A DNA stretch of 6,634 bases, taken from the NCBI GenBank assembly GCA_030428585.1, contig JAUIDL010000038.1, positions 1 to 6,634 on the forward strand, written 5' to 3'. This document shows, piece after piece, positions 1 through 5,705 of the stretch. The notes under the pieces were generated by a model. It did no database searches, had not been told where the DNA came from, and saw only the letters and a program-made list of their open reading frames with translations. The DNA comes from a bacterium (lineage in GTDB: Bacteria; Patescibacteriota; Saccharimonadia; Saccharimonadales; Saccharimonadaceae). Position 1 is the stretch's first letter. Every line of letters begins with the position of its first letter. A program made the position numbers and the translations under genes.

Positions 1-93
1 AAAGACGAGGCTTGAAATACCGGTGACCATTGAGGTAATCGCGAGTCCGGTGCCTGCTGGTTGAGTTGTTGTGGTTGGGGCTTCTGTAGCCAT
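1..93 (-). CDS. DUF4190-like small membrane protein, N-terminus only
   Basis: An open frame of 31 codons starts at the ATG at 93-91 and leaves the window at base 1 without a stop. The protein begins MATEAPTTTTQPAGTG, a Thr/Pro-rich flexible head, followed by GLAITSMVTGISSLVF, the start of a hydrophobic helix. The GLAI-S-x-V-x-GI-SL pattern resembles the first transmembrane helix of DUF4190-type proteins, short two-helix membrane proteins of unknown role. A strong Shine-Dalgarno (GAGGAG, 8 nt spacing) and an extended -10 element support this start. It is divergent from the HIT gene. The real gene call is well supported; the family name is an inference from one helix, and any small Thr/Pro-headed membrane protein could look like this. 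Confidence 0.75.
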   Translation of the reverse strand, partial: MATEAPTTTTQPAGTGLAITSMVTGISSLVF

Positions 94-101
94 AAAACTA
101 T

Positions 102-107
102 CTCCTC
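102..107 (-). promoter_or_regulatory. Ribosome binding site of the DUF4190-like gene
   Basis: GAGGAG on the minus strand, 8 nt before the ATG. It is the strongest Shine-Dalgarno in the window and fixes the start of a gene too truncated to be judged by length. Confidence 0.8.
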
Positions 108-123
108 TATTTAAACTGCCTAT

Positions 124-132
124 AGTATATCA
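124..132 (-). promoter_or_regulatory. Extended -10 promoter of the DUF4190-like gene
   Basis: The minus strand reads TGATATACT, a TGn extended -10 with TATACT at 129-124. The predicted transcript start near 117 gives a leader of about 24 nt carrying the GAGGAG site. I see no good TTGACA-like -35. The same TGA-TATA-T form appears before valS. It lies only 14 bp from the oppositely directed -10 of the HIT gene. Confidence 0.6.
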
Positions 133-143
133 TCGATGCACGC

Positions 144-149
144 TACAAT
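144..149 (+). promoter_or_regulatory. -10 element of the HIT gene (leaderless geometry)
   Basis: TACAAT ends 6 nt before the ATG at 156. Taking the last base of the hexamer as -7, +1 falls on the A of the start codon, so the mRNA would have no leader. A GAGG at 151-154 lies 1 nt from the ATG, too close to act as a Shine-Dalgarno. No clear -35 is seen; its expected place is occupied by the opposing promoter. Confidence 0.5.
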
Positions 150-155
150 AGAGGT

Positions 156-551
156 ATGCAAGATTCCATTTTTACGAAAATCATTAACGGTGAGATTCCA
201 AGCCATAAGGTGTATGAGGACGATAAAACCCTTGCCTTCTTGAATATCTACCCCTCTGTCAAAGGCCATGTCTTGGTGATTCCAAAGGTTCAGGTTGAAA
301 ACGTGTGGGATCTGTCGGAAGACGATTACGTTGCTTTAATGACAACGGTTAAGAAGGTAGCCTTGAGACTCAAGGATGTTATCGGTTCCGAACGAGTGGG
401 TGAAAAGATTATTGGGCTTGATGTCCCCCACGCTCACGTGCACCTGGTTCCCTTCACCGACCCGGCTGATTACTACGCTCGCGAAACCAAGGATGAGCCT
501 GATCATCAGGCACTGGCTGCACTAGCAGAAACGCTCTATTTTGAAGACTAG
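156..551 (+). CDS. HIT-family (HINT-like) nucleotide hydrolase
   Basis: A 131-residue protein, the usual length for a single HIT domain. It opens with the typical SIFTKIINGEIPSHKVYEDD segment (residues 4-23), continues with LAFLNIYPSVKGHVLVIPK (26-44), and carries the histidine triad HAHVH at 92-96 followed by LVPF; His94 is the expected nucleophile. The family hydrolyses phosphoramidate or phosphoanhydride bonds of nucleotides (AMP-lysine, aminoacyl-adenylates, ApnA) in the cytoplasm through a covalent nucleotidyl-His. The Cys found after SIF in many bacterial members is Thr7 here, and the usual N-x-G-x-x-AGQ loop before the triad is replaced by a shorter one ending IIGLD. Start codon ATG, apparently leaderless. 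The following gene has its own promoter, so co-transcription is not required. Family assignment is firm; the substrate is unknown. Confidence 0.93.
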   Translation: MQDSIFTKIINGEIPSHKVYEDDKTLAFLNIYPSVKGHVLVIPKVQVENVWDLSEDDYVALMTTVKKVALRLKDVIGSERVGEKIIGLDVPHAHVHLVPFTDPADYYARETKDEPDHQALAALAETLYFED

Positions 552-558
552 CGTTACT

Positions 559-620
559 ATTGTTGCAATGATGGACAATTGACAAAACGTAAAGCTTATG
601 CTACATTAGTATTGTTACAA
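559..620 (+). repeat. Pair of ATTGTTRCAA direct repeats flanking a promoter
   Basis: ATTGTTGCAA at 559-568 and ATTGTTACAA at 611-620 match at 9 of 10 positions. The second copy contains the palindrome TTGTTACAA. Their starts are 52 bp apart, close to five helical turns; one lies upstream of the -35 and the other covers the predicted transcript start of the 110-residue protein gene. This could be a paired operator, or a chance match in AT-rich DNA. Confidence 0.35.
579..607 (+). promoter_or_regulatory. Sigma70-type promoter of the 110-residue membrane protein
   Basis: A perfect -35 TTGACA (579-584), a 17-bp spacer, and -10 TACATT (602-607) preceded by TGC (599-601), i.e. a TGn extended -10. 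The predicted start near 614 leaves a leader of about 23 nt that is A-rich and has no recognisable Shine-Dalgarno. This is the only promoter in the window with both consensus boxes, suggesting this small gene is strongly expressed. It also shows that the gene is not dependent on the HIT promoter. Confidence 0.75.
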
Positions 621-636
621 CATTAAAAACAAAAAT

Positions 637-969
637 ATGCTAAGAACCACCACGTCACTCATCCTTCTCGCTATTACCTTCGCTACTGCGTTTGGGGTTG
701 TTTTCCACGATACCCAGATGGATAAGGCAGCCAAGCTGGCGCTCGCCCTGCCCGCTACTTTAGCTGTTTATGCTGGCGTTGATAGTGTGATCAAGTATGG
801 TGACGGTCACGTACATGTCGAACGGGTGTCAGCACCTAGGCATATTGCCGGCCTTCGTTCGACTCTGCCTCGTTTACAGCCCCGTGATGATGACCGTCGT
901 CAGTTTGCCTTGAAACGGGCGTACGCGTACGGTGGTGTTGGTCCGACCAGTCTGTGGCCGTCGCAATAA
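637..969 (+). CDS. Small two-helix membrane protein of unknown function
   Basis: A 110-residue protein that I do not recognise as a named family. Two hydrophobic stretches, about residues 5-23 and 34-52, are joined by a short polar turn with His-Asp and Lys residues (24-33), giving a probable helical hairpin. The C-terminal half is soluble, basic and histidine-bearing: HVHVERVSAPRH (58-69), then an Arg/Asp run (83-88, RDDDRR), and a distinctive end GGVGPTSLWPS (99-109). The first segment could also act as a signal anchor. The ATG lacks a Shine-Dalgarno, but a near-consensus promoter sits just upstream and the frame fills the gap between HIT and valS. It converges with valS, only 10 bp between stop codons and no visible terminator. 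A real gene is likely; the topology is predicted by eye. Confidence 0.75.
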   Translation: MLRTTTSLILLAITFATAFGVVFHDTQMDKAAKLALALPATLAVYAGVDSVIKYGDGHVHVERVSAPRHIAGLRSTLPRLQPRDDDRRQFALKRAYAYGGVGPTSLWPSQ

Positions 970-979
970 TCTATTTAGT

Positions 980-3526
980 TTATAGTACCGCAAGCTCTTG
1001 TTCGAGACGTTCGACAAGGGCTTGTTTTTCCTTCAGTTGCTCGCGGCTTTCGTTCACCAGCTTCTCGGGTGCTTTGGCGACGTAGTTTTCGTTAGAGAGG
1101 CGACCTTCGAGAGCCTTGATATCAGCGTGGGTTTCAACCAGGCGTTGTTCGAGGTTTGTCTTGTGCTCGTCAAGGGTGTCGGCAGAGACATCTAACCAAG
1201 CTTCACGGCCGCTGACGGCGAGGCGAAGACCGCGAGCTTGGTCGACGGCTTCGATTGATTTCAGTTTGGCGAGGCGCTGGATCAGGTCTTTGTTATCTTC
1301 TATCAGGCTGTCTTGTTGATAGAGCAAGCTGTATTTTTCGTTACCTGGTAAAGAGATAGCGACAAAGCGGGCTTCGGCGACCAATTGTTGGACGCGGCCA
1401 AATTCGCCAGCGGCGATTTCGTCGTAGTTAATGACTTCTGGCCACGATTCGTTAATCAGCAGCCCGTCGTTCCACGGGAGGGTTTGCCAGATGGTTTCGG
1501 TCACAAATGGCGCAAACGGGTGGGCTAATTTCAGGCTGGTGTTCAGCACCCATGCCAGCAGGTCGAGGTTGTCTTGGTCTTTGGCGGCCTCGATATACCA
1601 GTCGGCGACCCCGTCCCAGATGGCGTGGTACATGCTGTCCCCCGCTTCGGCAAAGCGGTATTTGTCGATGGCGCGGTCGATTGCCTGTTTGGCATTGTCG
1701 AGCTCGCCGATAATCCAGTGATCGGCAAGTGATTGTGGTTGCGGAGTCTTTGGTTGGTAGTTATCACCCAGTTTGTGTTCGGCGAATCGGGCGATGTTCC
1801 ACAGCTTGTTGCAGAAGTTGCGGCCGGCGATAATGCGGTCGGTGCTAAAGGCTTGGTGTTGGCCTGGGCTTCGGCTGGCAATCAGGCCGAGGCGGAGGGC
1901 GTCGGAGCCGTATTCGGCGACGGAATCCATTGGGTTGATGACATTACCCTTACTTTTACTCATTTTTTGGCTATTTTCGTCCAGCACCATCCCGTGCAGG
2001 TAGACGTCTTTGAACGGGACCTTATCGGTGGCGTAGAGGCCGAGCATGATCATGCGGGCAATCCAGCGGTCGACTAGGTCAGTGCCGGTTTCCATTAGGC
2101 TGGTTGGGTAAAATCGGGCTAGTTCTCCCCCATCGAGGTAGTCGGTGACGATAAACGGCCACTGGCCGCTACTAAACCAGGTATCAAAGGTGTCTTCTTC
2201 GCGGTGGTAGGTTTTACCGTCGATTTTTAGGGTTTTTTCATCAACTCGTTCGTCGAAGATCCAGTCATCGGGGTCGGCTTCGTTTTGGAAGGCAGGAATA
2301 GGGATGCCCCACGGGATTTGTCGAGACAAGTTCCAGTCGTGGACATTCTCGAGGTACTGTCGTAGGACGTGTTGTTTGCTAGGCGGATAAAAGCTCAGTT
2401 CCCCGTTGTTGATAGCTTTCAGGGCACGCTTGGCGAGCGGCTCGATTTTGAGGAACCACTGTTCTTTGATCAGGGGTTGGATAGGCAGGCCACTCTTGTA
2501 GTCATAGCCGACGGTGTGTTCGTAGTCTTCTTCTTTGCGAAGGTACTCCTCGGCTTTGAGTGAAGCGAGGACCTTTTTACGGGCTTCGGCGACGTCGAGG
2601 CCGATGAACTGATCGGGTGTGTTGATCATGGTGCCGTCGAAGTCGATGACCTGTAGTCGGTCGAGGTTGTGACGCTTGCCTACTTCAAAGTCGTTCGGGT
2701 CGTGTGCTGGTGTAATTTTTACAGCACCTGTGCCGAAGTCACGATCGACGTATTCATCGGCAATGACAGGGATTTCCCGGCCACTAATAGGCAGCACGAC
2801 GTGTGAGCCAATAAAGTCTTTGTAGCGTTCGTCTTCTGGGTGTACGGCTACAGCGACGTCACCAAATAGGGTTTCTGGCCGCGTGGTGGCGATAACGATT
2901 TCGCCGATTTTATCAATCAACGGGTAGGCAATGTGCCACAGGGTCCCCTTTTCTAGTTTGTGATCGACTTCGATATCGGAATAGCTGGTTTGGTACTTGG
3001 TGCTGTAGTTGACGATGCGTTCACCGCGGTAAATCAGACCGTCATCCCAGAGCTTTTTGAACGTTCCGTAAACGGTTGTGATCACCTTTTCATCAAGGGT
3101 GAAAACGAGATCTTCCCATGAGGCACTGGTACCGAGGGCCCTCAGCTGAAGTTCCATGTTTCCCCTGGCCTTCTCTACGAAGTCCCAGACCTGGCTATAC
3201 AATTGTTCACGTGAAAAGTCGAAGCGACTTTGGCCTTTTTTGTTGAGTTCTTTTTCGTAGACAACCCAAGTCTCAAAGCCGGCGTGGTCTGCTCCAGGAA
3301 TAAACACGGTGTCGAAGCCGTTCATGCGTTTGTAGCGAACCGTGATGTCCTTCAGATTCATATCCAGCGCGTGGCCGATATGGAGGTTGCCGTTGGCATT
3401 TGGCGGCGGCATAACGACGCTAAACGGCTCACCTTTTCCGGATGGACGAAAGGCGCCACTCTGCTCCCACAGGGCATAAATATTAGGCTCGTATTGATTT
3501 GGCTCGTAGGCCTTGGCTAGATTCAC
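980..3526 (-). CDS. valS: Valyl-tRNA synthetase
   Basis: A complete class I aminoacyl-tRNA synthetase of 848 residues that charges tRNA-Val with valine in the cytoplasm. PPPNANGNLHIGHAL (40-54) holds the HIGH signature at 49-52, and KMSKS lies at 521-525. The inserted CP1 editing domain includes TTRPET at 214-219, the mark of Val/Ile/Leu enzymes that hydrolyse mischarged threonine. The anticodon-binding helical domain spans roughly 604-730, and a C-terminal coiled-coil tRNA arm (about 785-848) has the ValRS-specific pattern LSNENYVAKAPEKLV. The C-terminal arm separates it from IleRS and LeuRS. The segment GADHAGFETWVVYEKEL (78-94) replaces the GTDHAGIATQ form of proteobacterial enzymes and fits the subgroup seen in CPR bacteria. 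Translation starts at GTG with a GGAG site. It is divergent from femAB. I see no T-box leader; the predicted leader is only about 30 nt. Confidence 0.97.
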   Translation of the reverse strand: MNLAKAYEPNQYEPNIYALWEQSGAFRPSGKGEPFSVVMPPPNANGNLHIGHALDMNLKDITVRYKRMNGFDTVFIPGADHAGFETWVVYEKELNKKGQSRFDFSREQLYSQVWDFVEKARGNMELQLRALGTSASWEDLVFTLDEKVITTVYGTFKKLWDDGLIYRGERIVNYSTKYQTSYSDIEVDHKLEKGTLWHIAYPLIDKIGEIVIATTRPETLFGDVAVAVHPEDERYKDFIGSHVVLPISGREIPVIADEYVDRDFGTGAVKITPAHDPNDFEVGKRHNLDRLQVIDFDGTMINTPDQFIGLDVAEARKKVLASLKAEEYLRKEEDYEHTVGYDYKSGLPIQPLIKEQWFLKIEPLAKRALKAINNGELSFYPPSKQHVLRQYLENVHDWNLSRQIPWGIPIPAFQNEADPDDWIFDERVDEKTLKIDGKTYHREEDTFDTWFSSGQWPFIVTDYLDGGELARFYPTSLMETGTDLVDRWIARMIMLGLYATDKVPFKDVYLHGMVLDENSQKMSKSKGNVINPMDSVAEYGSDALRLGLIASRSPGQHQAFSTDRIIAGRNFCNKLWNIARFAEHKLGDNYQPKTPQPQSLADHWIIGELDNAKQAIDRAIDKYRFAEAGDSMYHAIWDGVADWYIEAAKDQDNLDLLAWVLNTSLKLAHPFAPFVTETIWQTLPWNDGLLINESWPEVINYDEIAAGEFGRVQQLVAEARFVAISLPGNEKYSLLYQQDSLIEDNKDLIQRLAKLKSIEAVDQARGLRLAVSGREAWLDVSADTLDEHKTNLEQRLVETHADIKALEGRLSNENYVAKAPEKLVNESREQLKEKQALVERLEQELAVL

Positions 3527-3531
3527 GACAA

Positions 3532-3537
3532 CTCCAC
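3532..3537 (-). promoter_or_regulatory. Ribosome binding site of valS
   Basis: GTGGAG on the minus strand ends 5 nt before the GTG at 3526. It supports the GTG start, since no ATG with a ribosome site lies nearby in frame. Confidence 0.6.
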
Positions 3538-3554
3538 GTGTTTTTGCTTTTTTA

Positions 3555-3578
3555 CTCTGGTGACATTATATCACAGAG
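3555..3578. repeat. Imperfect inverted repeat around the valS -10 element
   Basis: CTCTGGTGA (3555-3563) pairs with TCACAGAG (3571-3578): eight base pairs with one unpaired G, around a 7-base centre (3564-3570) that contains almost all of the valS -10 hexamer. The predicted valS transcript starts near 3558, so most of this is not in RNA; if it functions it is more likely a DNA operator than a hairpin. Confidence 0.45.
3565..3573 (-). promoter_or_regulatory. Extended -10 promoter of valS
   Basis: The minus strand reads TGATATAAT: a perfect TATAAT (3570-3565) with a TGn extension. No TTGACA-like box lies 16-18 bp upstream, as expected for extended -10 promoters. The predicted start near 3558 gives a leader of about 32 nt that includes the GTGGAG site. 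Confidence 0.7.
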
Positions 3579-3592
3579 GTGGCGGATGGTTG

Positions 3593-3598
3593 TATAAT
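3593..3598 (+). promoter_or_regulatory. -10 element of femAB (leaderless geometry)
   Basis: A perfect TATAAT ends 6 nt before the ATG at 3605, placing the predicted +1 on the A of the start codon. The six bases between (GAAAGA) hold no usable ribosome site. The spacing is identical to that at the HIT gene. The -10 lies where the -35 contact of the opposing valS promoter would be. Confidence 0.65.
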
Positions 3599-3604
3599 GA
3601 AAGA

Positions 3605-4582
3605 ATGATTGATATTCAGCGCTGCAACGACAAAGAACTTTGGGACGAATTTATCTTGGAACATGATGGTCATCCCCTGCAACTGTGGGGCTGGGGTCAG
3701 GTCAAGGTGGGTCACGGCTGGAAAGCCGAACGGCTGTGCGTGTTTGATGAGGAGAAGCAGGTGGCTGCTGTGCAGGTCTTGATTCGAAAACTCCCCTTTC
3801 CGTTTCGATCGTTGGCGTATATTCCACGAGGGCCGGTTGGGGACGAGCGGTATTTTGCTGAAGCACTGGATGAAGTTGCGGCGATTATCAAGCGAGATTA
3901 CAAATCGGTGGCAATCAAAATGGAGCCAAATTCACGTGAAATGACGGCGCCTGAGGGGTGGCGACATGTGCCATCGACAATTTTGGCACCTGAAACAATC
4001 CTCCTTGACCTGCGTAAATCAGAGAGTGATCTGTTAGCGGTCATGGCCAAGAAGACGAGGCAGTATATCCGTAAATCGGCATCTGAAGGTATTACCATCA
4101 AGCGTCTCGGATCCAGTGATGATATCGATGAAATTCTGCATCTATACCGACAAACCTCTGAACGAGCTGACTTTAACCTTCACAATGATCAATATTACAG
4201 GGACGTCAAGCATCAGCTGGGCGATCACTCCCCTATTTTCGCTGCGTATCTAGACGGTAAGCCAATTGCCTTTTTGTGGCTGGCAATTAGTGCTGATATT
4301 GCCTACGAACTGTACGGCGGTATGAACGATGATGGCCAGCGCTTACGGGCCAATTATGCTCTGAAATGGCATGCGATTCGCAAAATGAAGGAATGGGAAC
4401 TGTCGTGGTACGATTTTGGTGGTTTGGTGTCGGGTGGCGTCTCGACGTTTAAACAGAATTGGTCGGAGGATTCGACGGTTTTCTCTGGTGCATTTGATAA
4501 ACCACTCTCCCCTCTGTATGGGCTGTGGGAAGCGGTGCTACCAAAGGCAAAAGCCATTTCACAGAAGTTACGACGCAAATAA
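3605..4582 (+). CDS. FemAB/FemX-type peptidoglycan bridge aminoacyltransferase
   Basis: A 325-residue cytoplasmic enzyme with the two GNAT-like domains of the Fem family, which transfers amino acids from aminoacyl-tRNA onto the peptide stem of peptidoglycan precursors such as lipid II. Diagnostic segments are LQLWGWGQVKVGHGWK (25-40), YIPRGPV (72-78), KKTRQYIRKSASEG (149-162, the K-x-R-x-x-IR-x-A-x-x-G pattern) and YDFGGL at 269-274 followed by FKQNWS. At this length it lacks the long coiled-coil arm of FemA and is closer to FemX, which adds the first bridge residue. A longer reading from GTG at 3560 is possible, but its first 15 codons cover the promoter region and resemble nothing in the family; the ATG just after TATAAT matches the usual N-terminus. 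It is divergent from valS and convergent with tsaD. The amino acid and acceptor used cannot be read from the sequence. Confidence 0.9.
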   Translation: MIDIQRCNDKELWDEFILEHDGHPLQLWGWGQVKVGHGWKAERLCVFDEEKQVAAVQVLIRKLPFPFRSLAYIPRGPVGDERYFAEALDEVAAIIKRDYKSVAIKMEPNSREMTAPEGWRHVPSTILAPETILLDLRKSESDLLAVMAKKTRQYIRKSASEGITIKRLGSSDDIDEILHLYRQTSERADFNLHNDQYYRDVKHQLGDHSPIFAAYLDGKPIAFLWLAISADIAYELYGGMNDDGQRLRANYALKWHAIRKMKEWELSWYDFGGLVSGGVSTFKQNWSEDSTVFSGAFDKPLSPLYGLWEAVLPKAKAISQKLRRK

Positions 4583-4605
4583 TTGAGTTTATGCTTATAA
4601 AAAGC

Positions 4606-5697
4606 TTAAGAACGGGTCTGTGCCCAAGCAGTTTTGGTCATCGACAGGCTAGGGGTGACGCTGACCTCTGATGGGTCGCTCGGCTGGTGCTTTTGTGCAT
4701 AGAAGTAGCCGAGGGTGGCAATCATGGCGGCGTTATCGGTGCAGAGGCTCATCGGTGCGTATTCGATAGGCAAGGGGAGTCGATCAGAGAGCTGTCGGCG
4801 TAACTCTTGGCTAGCGGCGACGCCTCCTGCGATGACGACCGAATCAGGGGAGTAGTCGTGATACGCGGCTTCTGCCTTATCGACGAGCGTTTCGATGGCA
4901 GTGTGTTGGAAACTGGCCGCAAAGTTGGCCTTCTGCGCGTCGTCTAAGCGCTCTGCAAGGCCAGAAGATGGAAAAGTAACGTCAACACCCACTTCGCGTT
5001 GAACGGCCCGTAGAACGGCTGTCTTAAGGCCGGAGAAACTGAAGTCATATTTCCCTTGTAGGCGAGCTTTGGGCAATTGATACGCTTTTGGGTTTCCTTC
5101 GAGGGCTTTAGTCGCGATTGAAGGCCCGCCAGGGTAGGGGAGACCGAGAATTTTGGCCACTTTATCGAACGCTTCACCAACGGCATCGTCCTGCGTCTGC
5201 CCAAGCAGTTCGTAATCACCGTGGTCACGGAATAAGACGAGTTGCGAGTGCCCACCGCTGACAATCAGGGCGAGCATTGGGAATTGTGGCTGATGCTGGG
5301 GAAGGGTGAGTTCGAGAGTATCAGATTGAGCGGTAATAAAATTGGCGTAGACGTGGGCTTCGACGTGATGGATGGGGTAGAGCGGCTTGTTATGGGTAAT
5401 AGCCAGTGTTCGAGCAGCCAGTGTGCCGACGAGGAGTGAGCCGACCAACCCTGGTGCGTAAGTGACGGCGATGGCGTCGATGTCATCCCACGTGCAGTTT
5501 GCGTTCGCAAGGGCTTGGTTAATGACCGGATTGATAACCTCAATGTGACTGCGGGCGGCTACTTCTGGAACCACCCCTCCATAAACGGCATGAATATCGA
5601 TTTGCGAATGGACGACATTCGAAAGCAACCGGTAGCCATCTTCAACGACGGCCGCGGCTGTTTCATCACAACTACTTTCGATTCCCAGTATTTTCAC
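4606..5697 (-). CDS. tsaD: tRNA N6-adenosine threonylcarbamoyltransferase
   Basis: A complete Kae1/TsaD protein of 363 residues from the GTG start. With TsaB and TsaE it moves the threonylcarbamoyl group from TC-AMP to A37 of ANN-decoding tRNAs (t6A), a near-universal modification. The start MKILGIESSCDETAAAVVED is the family's standard N-terminus. Visible motifs: YGGVVPEVAARSH (39-51), PGLVGSLLVG (82-91), HHVEAH (110-115) with metal ligands His111 and His115 at the same numbering as E. coli, SGGHSQLV, DFSFSGLKTAV, and a C-terminal TDNAAMIA with the third ligand Asp321. A linker after ANF (about 121-134) adds roughly ten residues compared with the compact form. An ATG at 5715 would add six residues (MVYFTV), but it overlaps the promoter and lacks a ribosome site. 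tsaB, tsaE and tsaC are not in this window. It converges with femAB. Confidence 0.96.
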   Translation of the reverse strand: MKILGIESSCDETAAAVVEDGYRLLSNVVHSQIDIHAVYGGVVPEVAARSHIEVINPVINQALANANCTWDDIDAIAVTYAPGLVGSLLVGTLAARTLAITHNKPLYPIHHVEAHVYANFITAQSDTLELTLPQHQPQFPMLALIVSGGHSQLVLFRDHGDYELLGQTQDDAVGEAFDKVAKILGLPYPGGPSIATKALEGNPKAYQLPKARLQGKYDFSFSGLKTAVLRAVQREVGVDVTFPSSGLAERLDDAQKANFAASFQHTAIETLVDKAEAAYHDYSPDSVVIAGGVAASQELRRQLSDRLPLPIEYAPMSLCTDNAAMIATLGYFYAQKHQPSDPSEVSVTPSLSMTKTAWAQTRS

Positions 5698-5705
5698 TAC
5701 GGTAA

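Noticed and set aside
151..154. GAGG as a Shine-Dalgarno for the HIT gene
   Set aside because: Only one base separates it from the ATG, too short for ribosome binding.
552..636. Small RNA or terminator hairpin between HIT and the membrane protein gene
   Set aside because: Only a 5-bp AT-rich ATTGT/ACAAT pairing is visible; the gap is better explained by the promoter and the repeated decamers.
920..931. Perfect 12-bp palindrome CGTACGCGTACG
   Set aside because: It comes from two consecutive Ala-Tyr codon pairs (GCGTAC twice) within the coding sequence; no sign of a regulatory role.
938..979. Possible terminator between the 110-residue gene and valS (TGGTC-C-GACCA inverted repeat)
   Set aside because: The loop would be one base, the repeat lies inside the coding region, and no T-run follows on either strand.
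1733..2077. A 114-codon plus-strand open frame inside valS, with others at 998-1195, 1431-1721 and 3230-3520
   Set aside because: All lie antisense to a complete, well-conserved valS, have no ribosome site that stands out, and encode no recognisable protein.
4583..4610. Possible bidirectional terminator between femAB and tsaD
   Set aside because: Only a 4-bp GCTT/AAGC stem with an A-rich loop and no U-tract on either strand; too weak to call.
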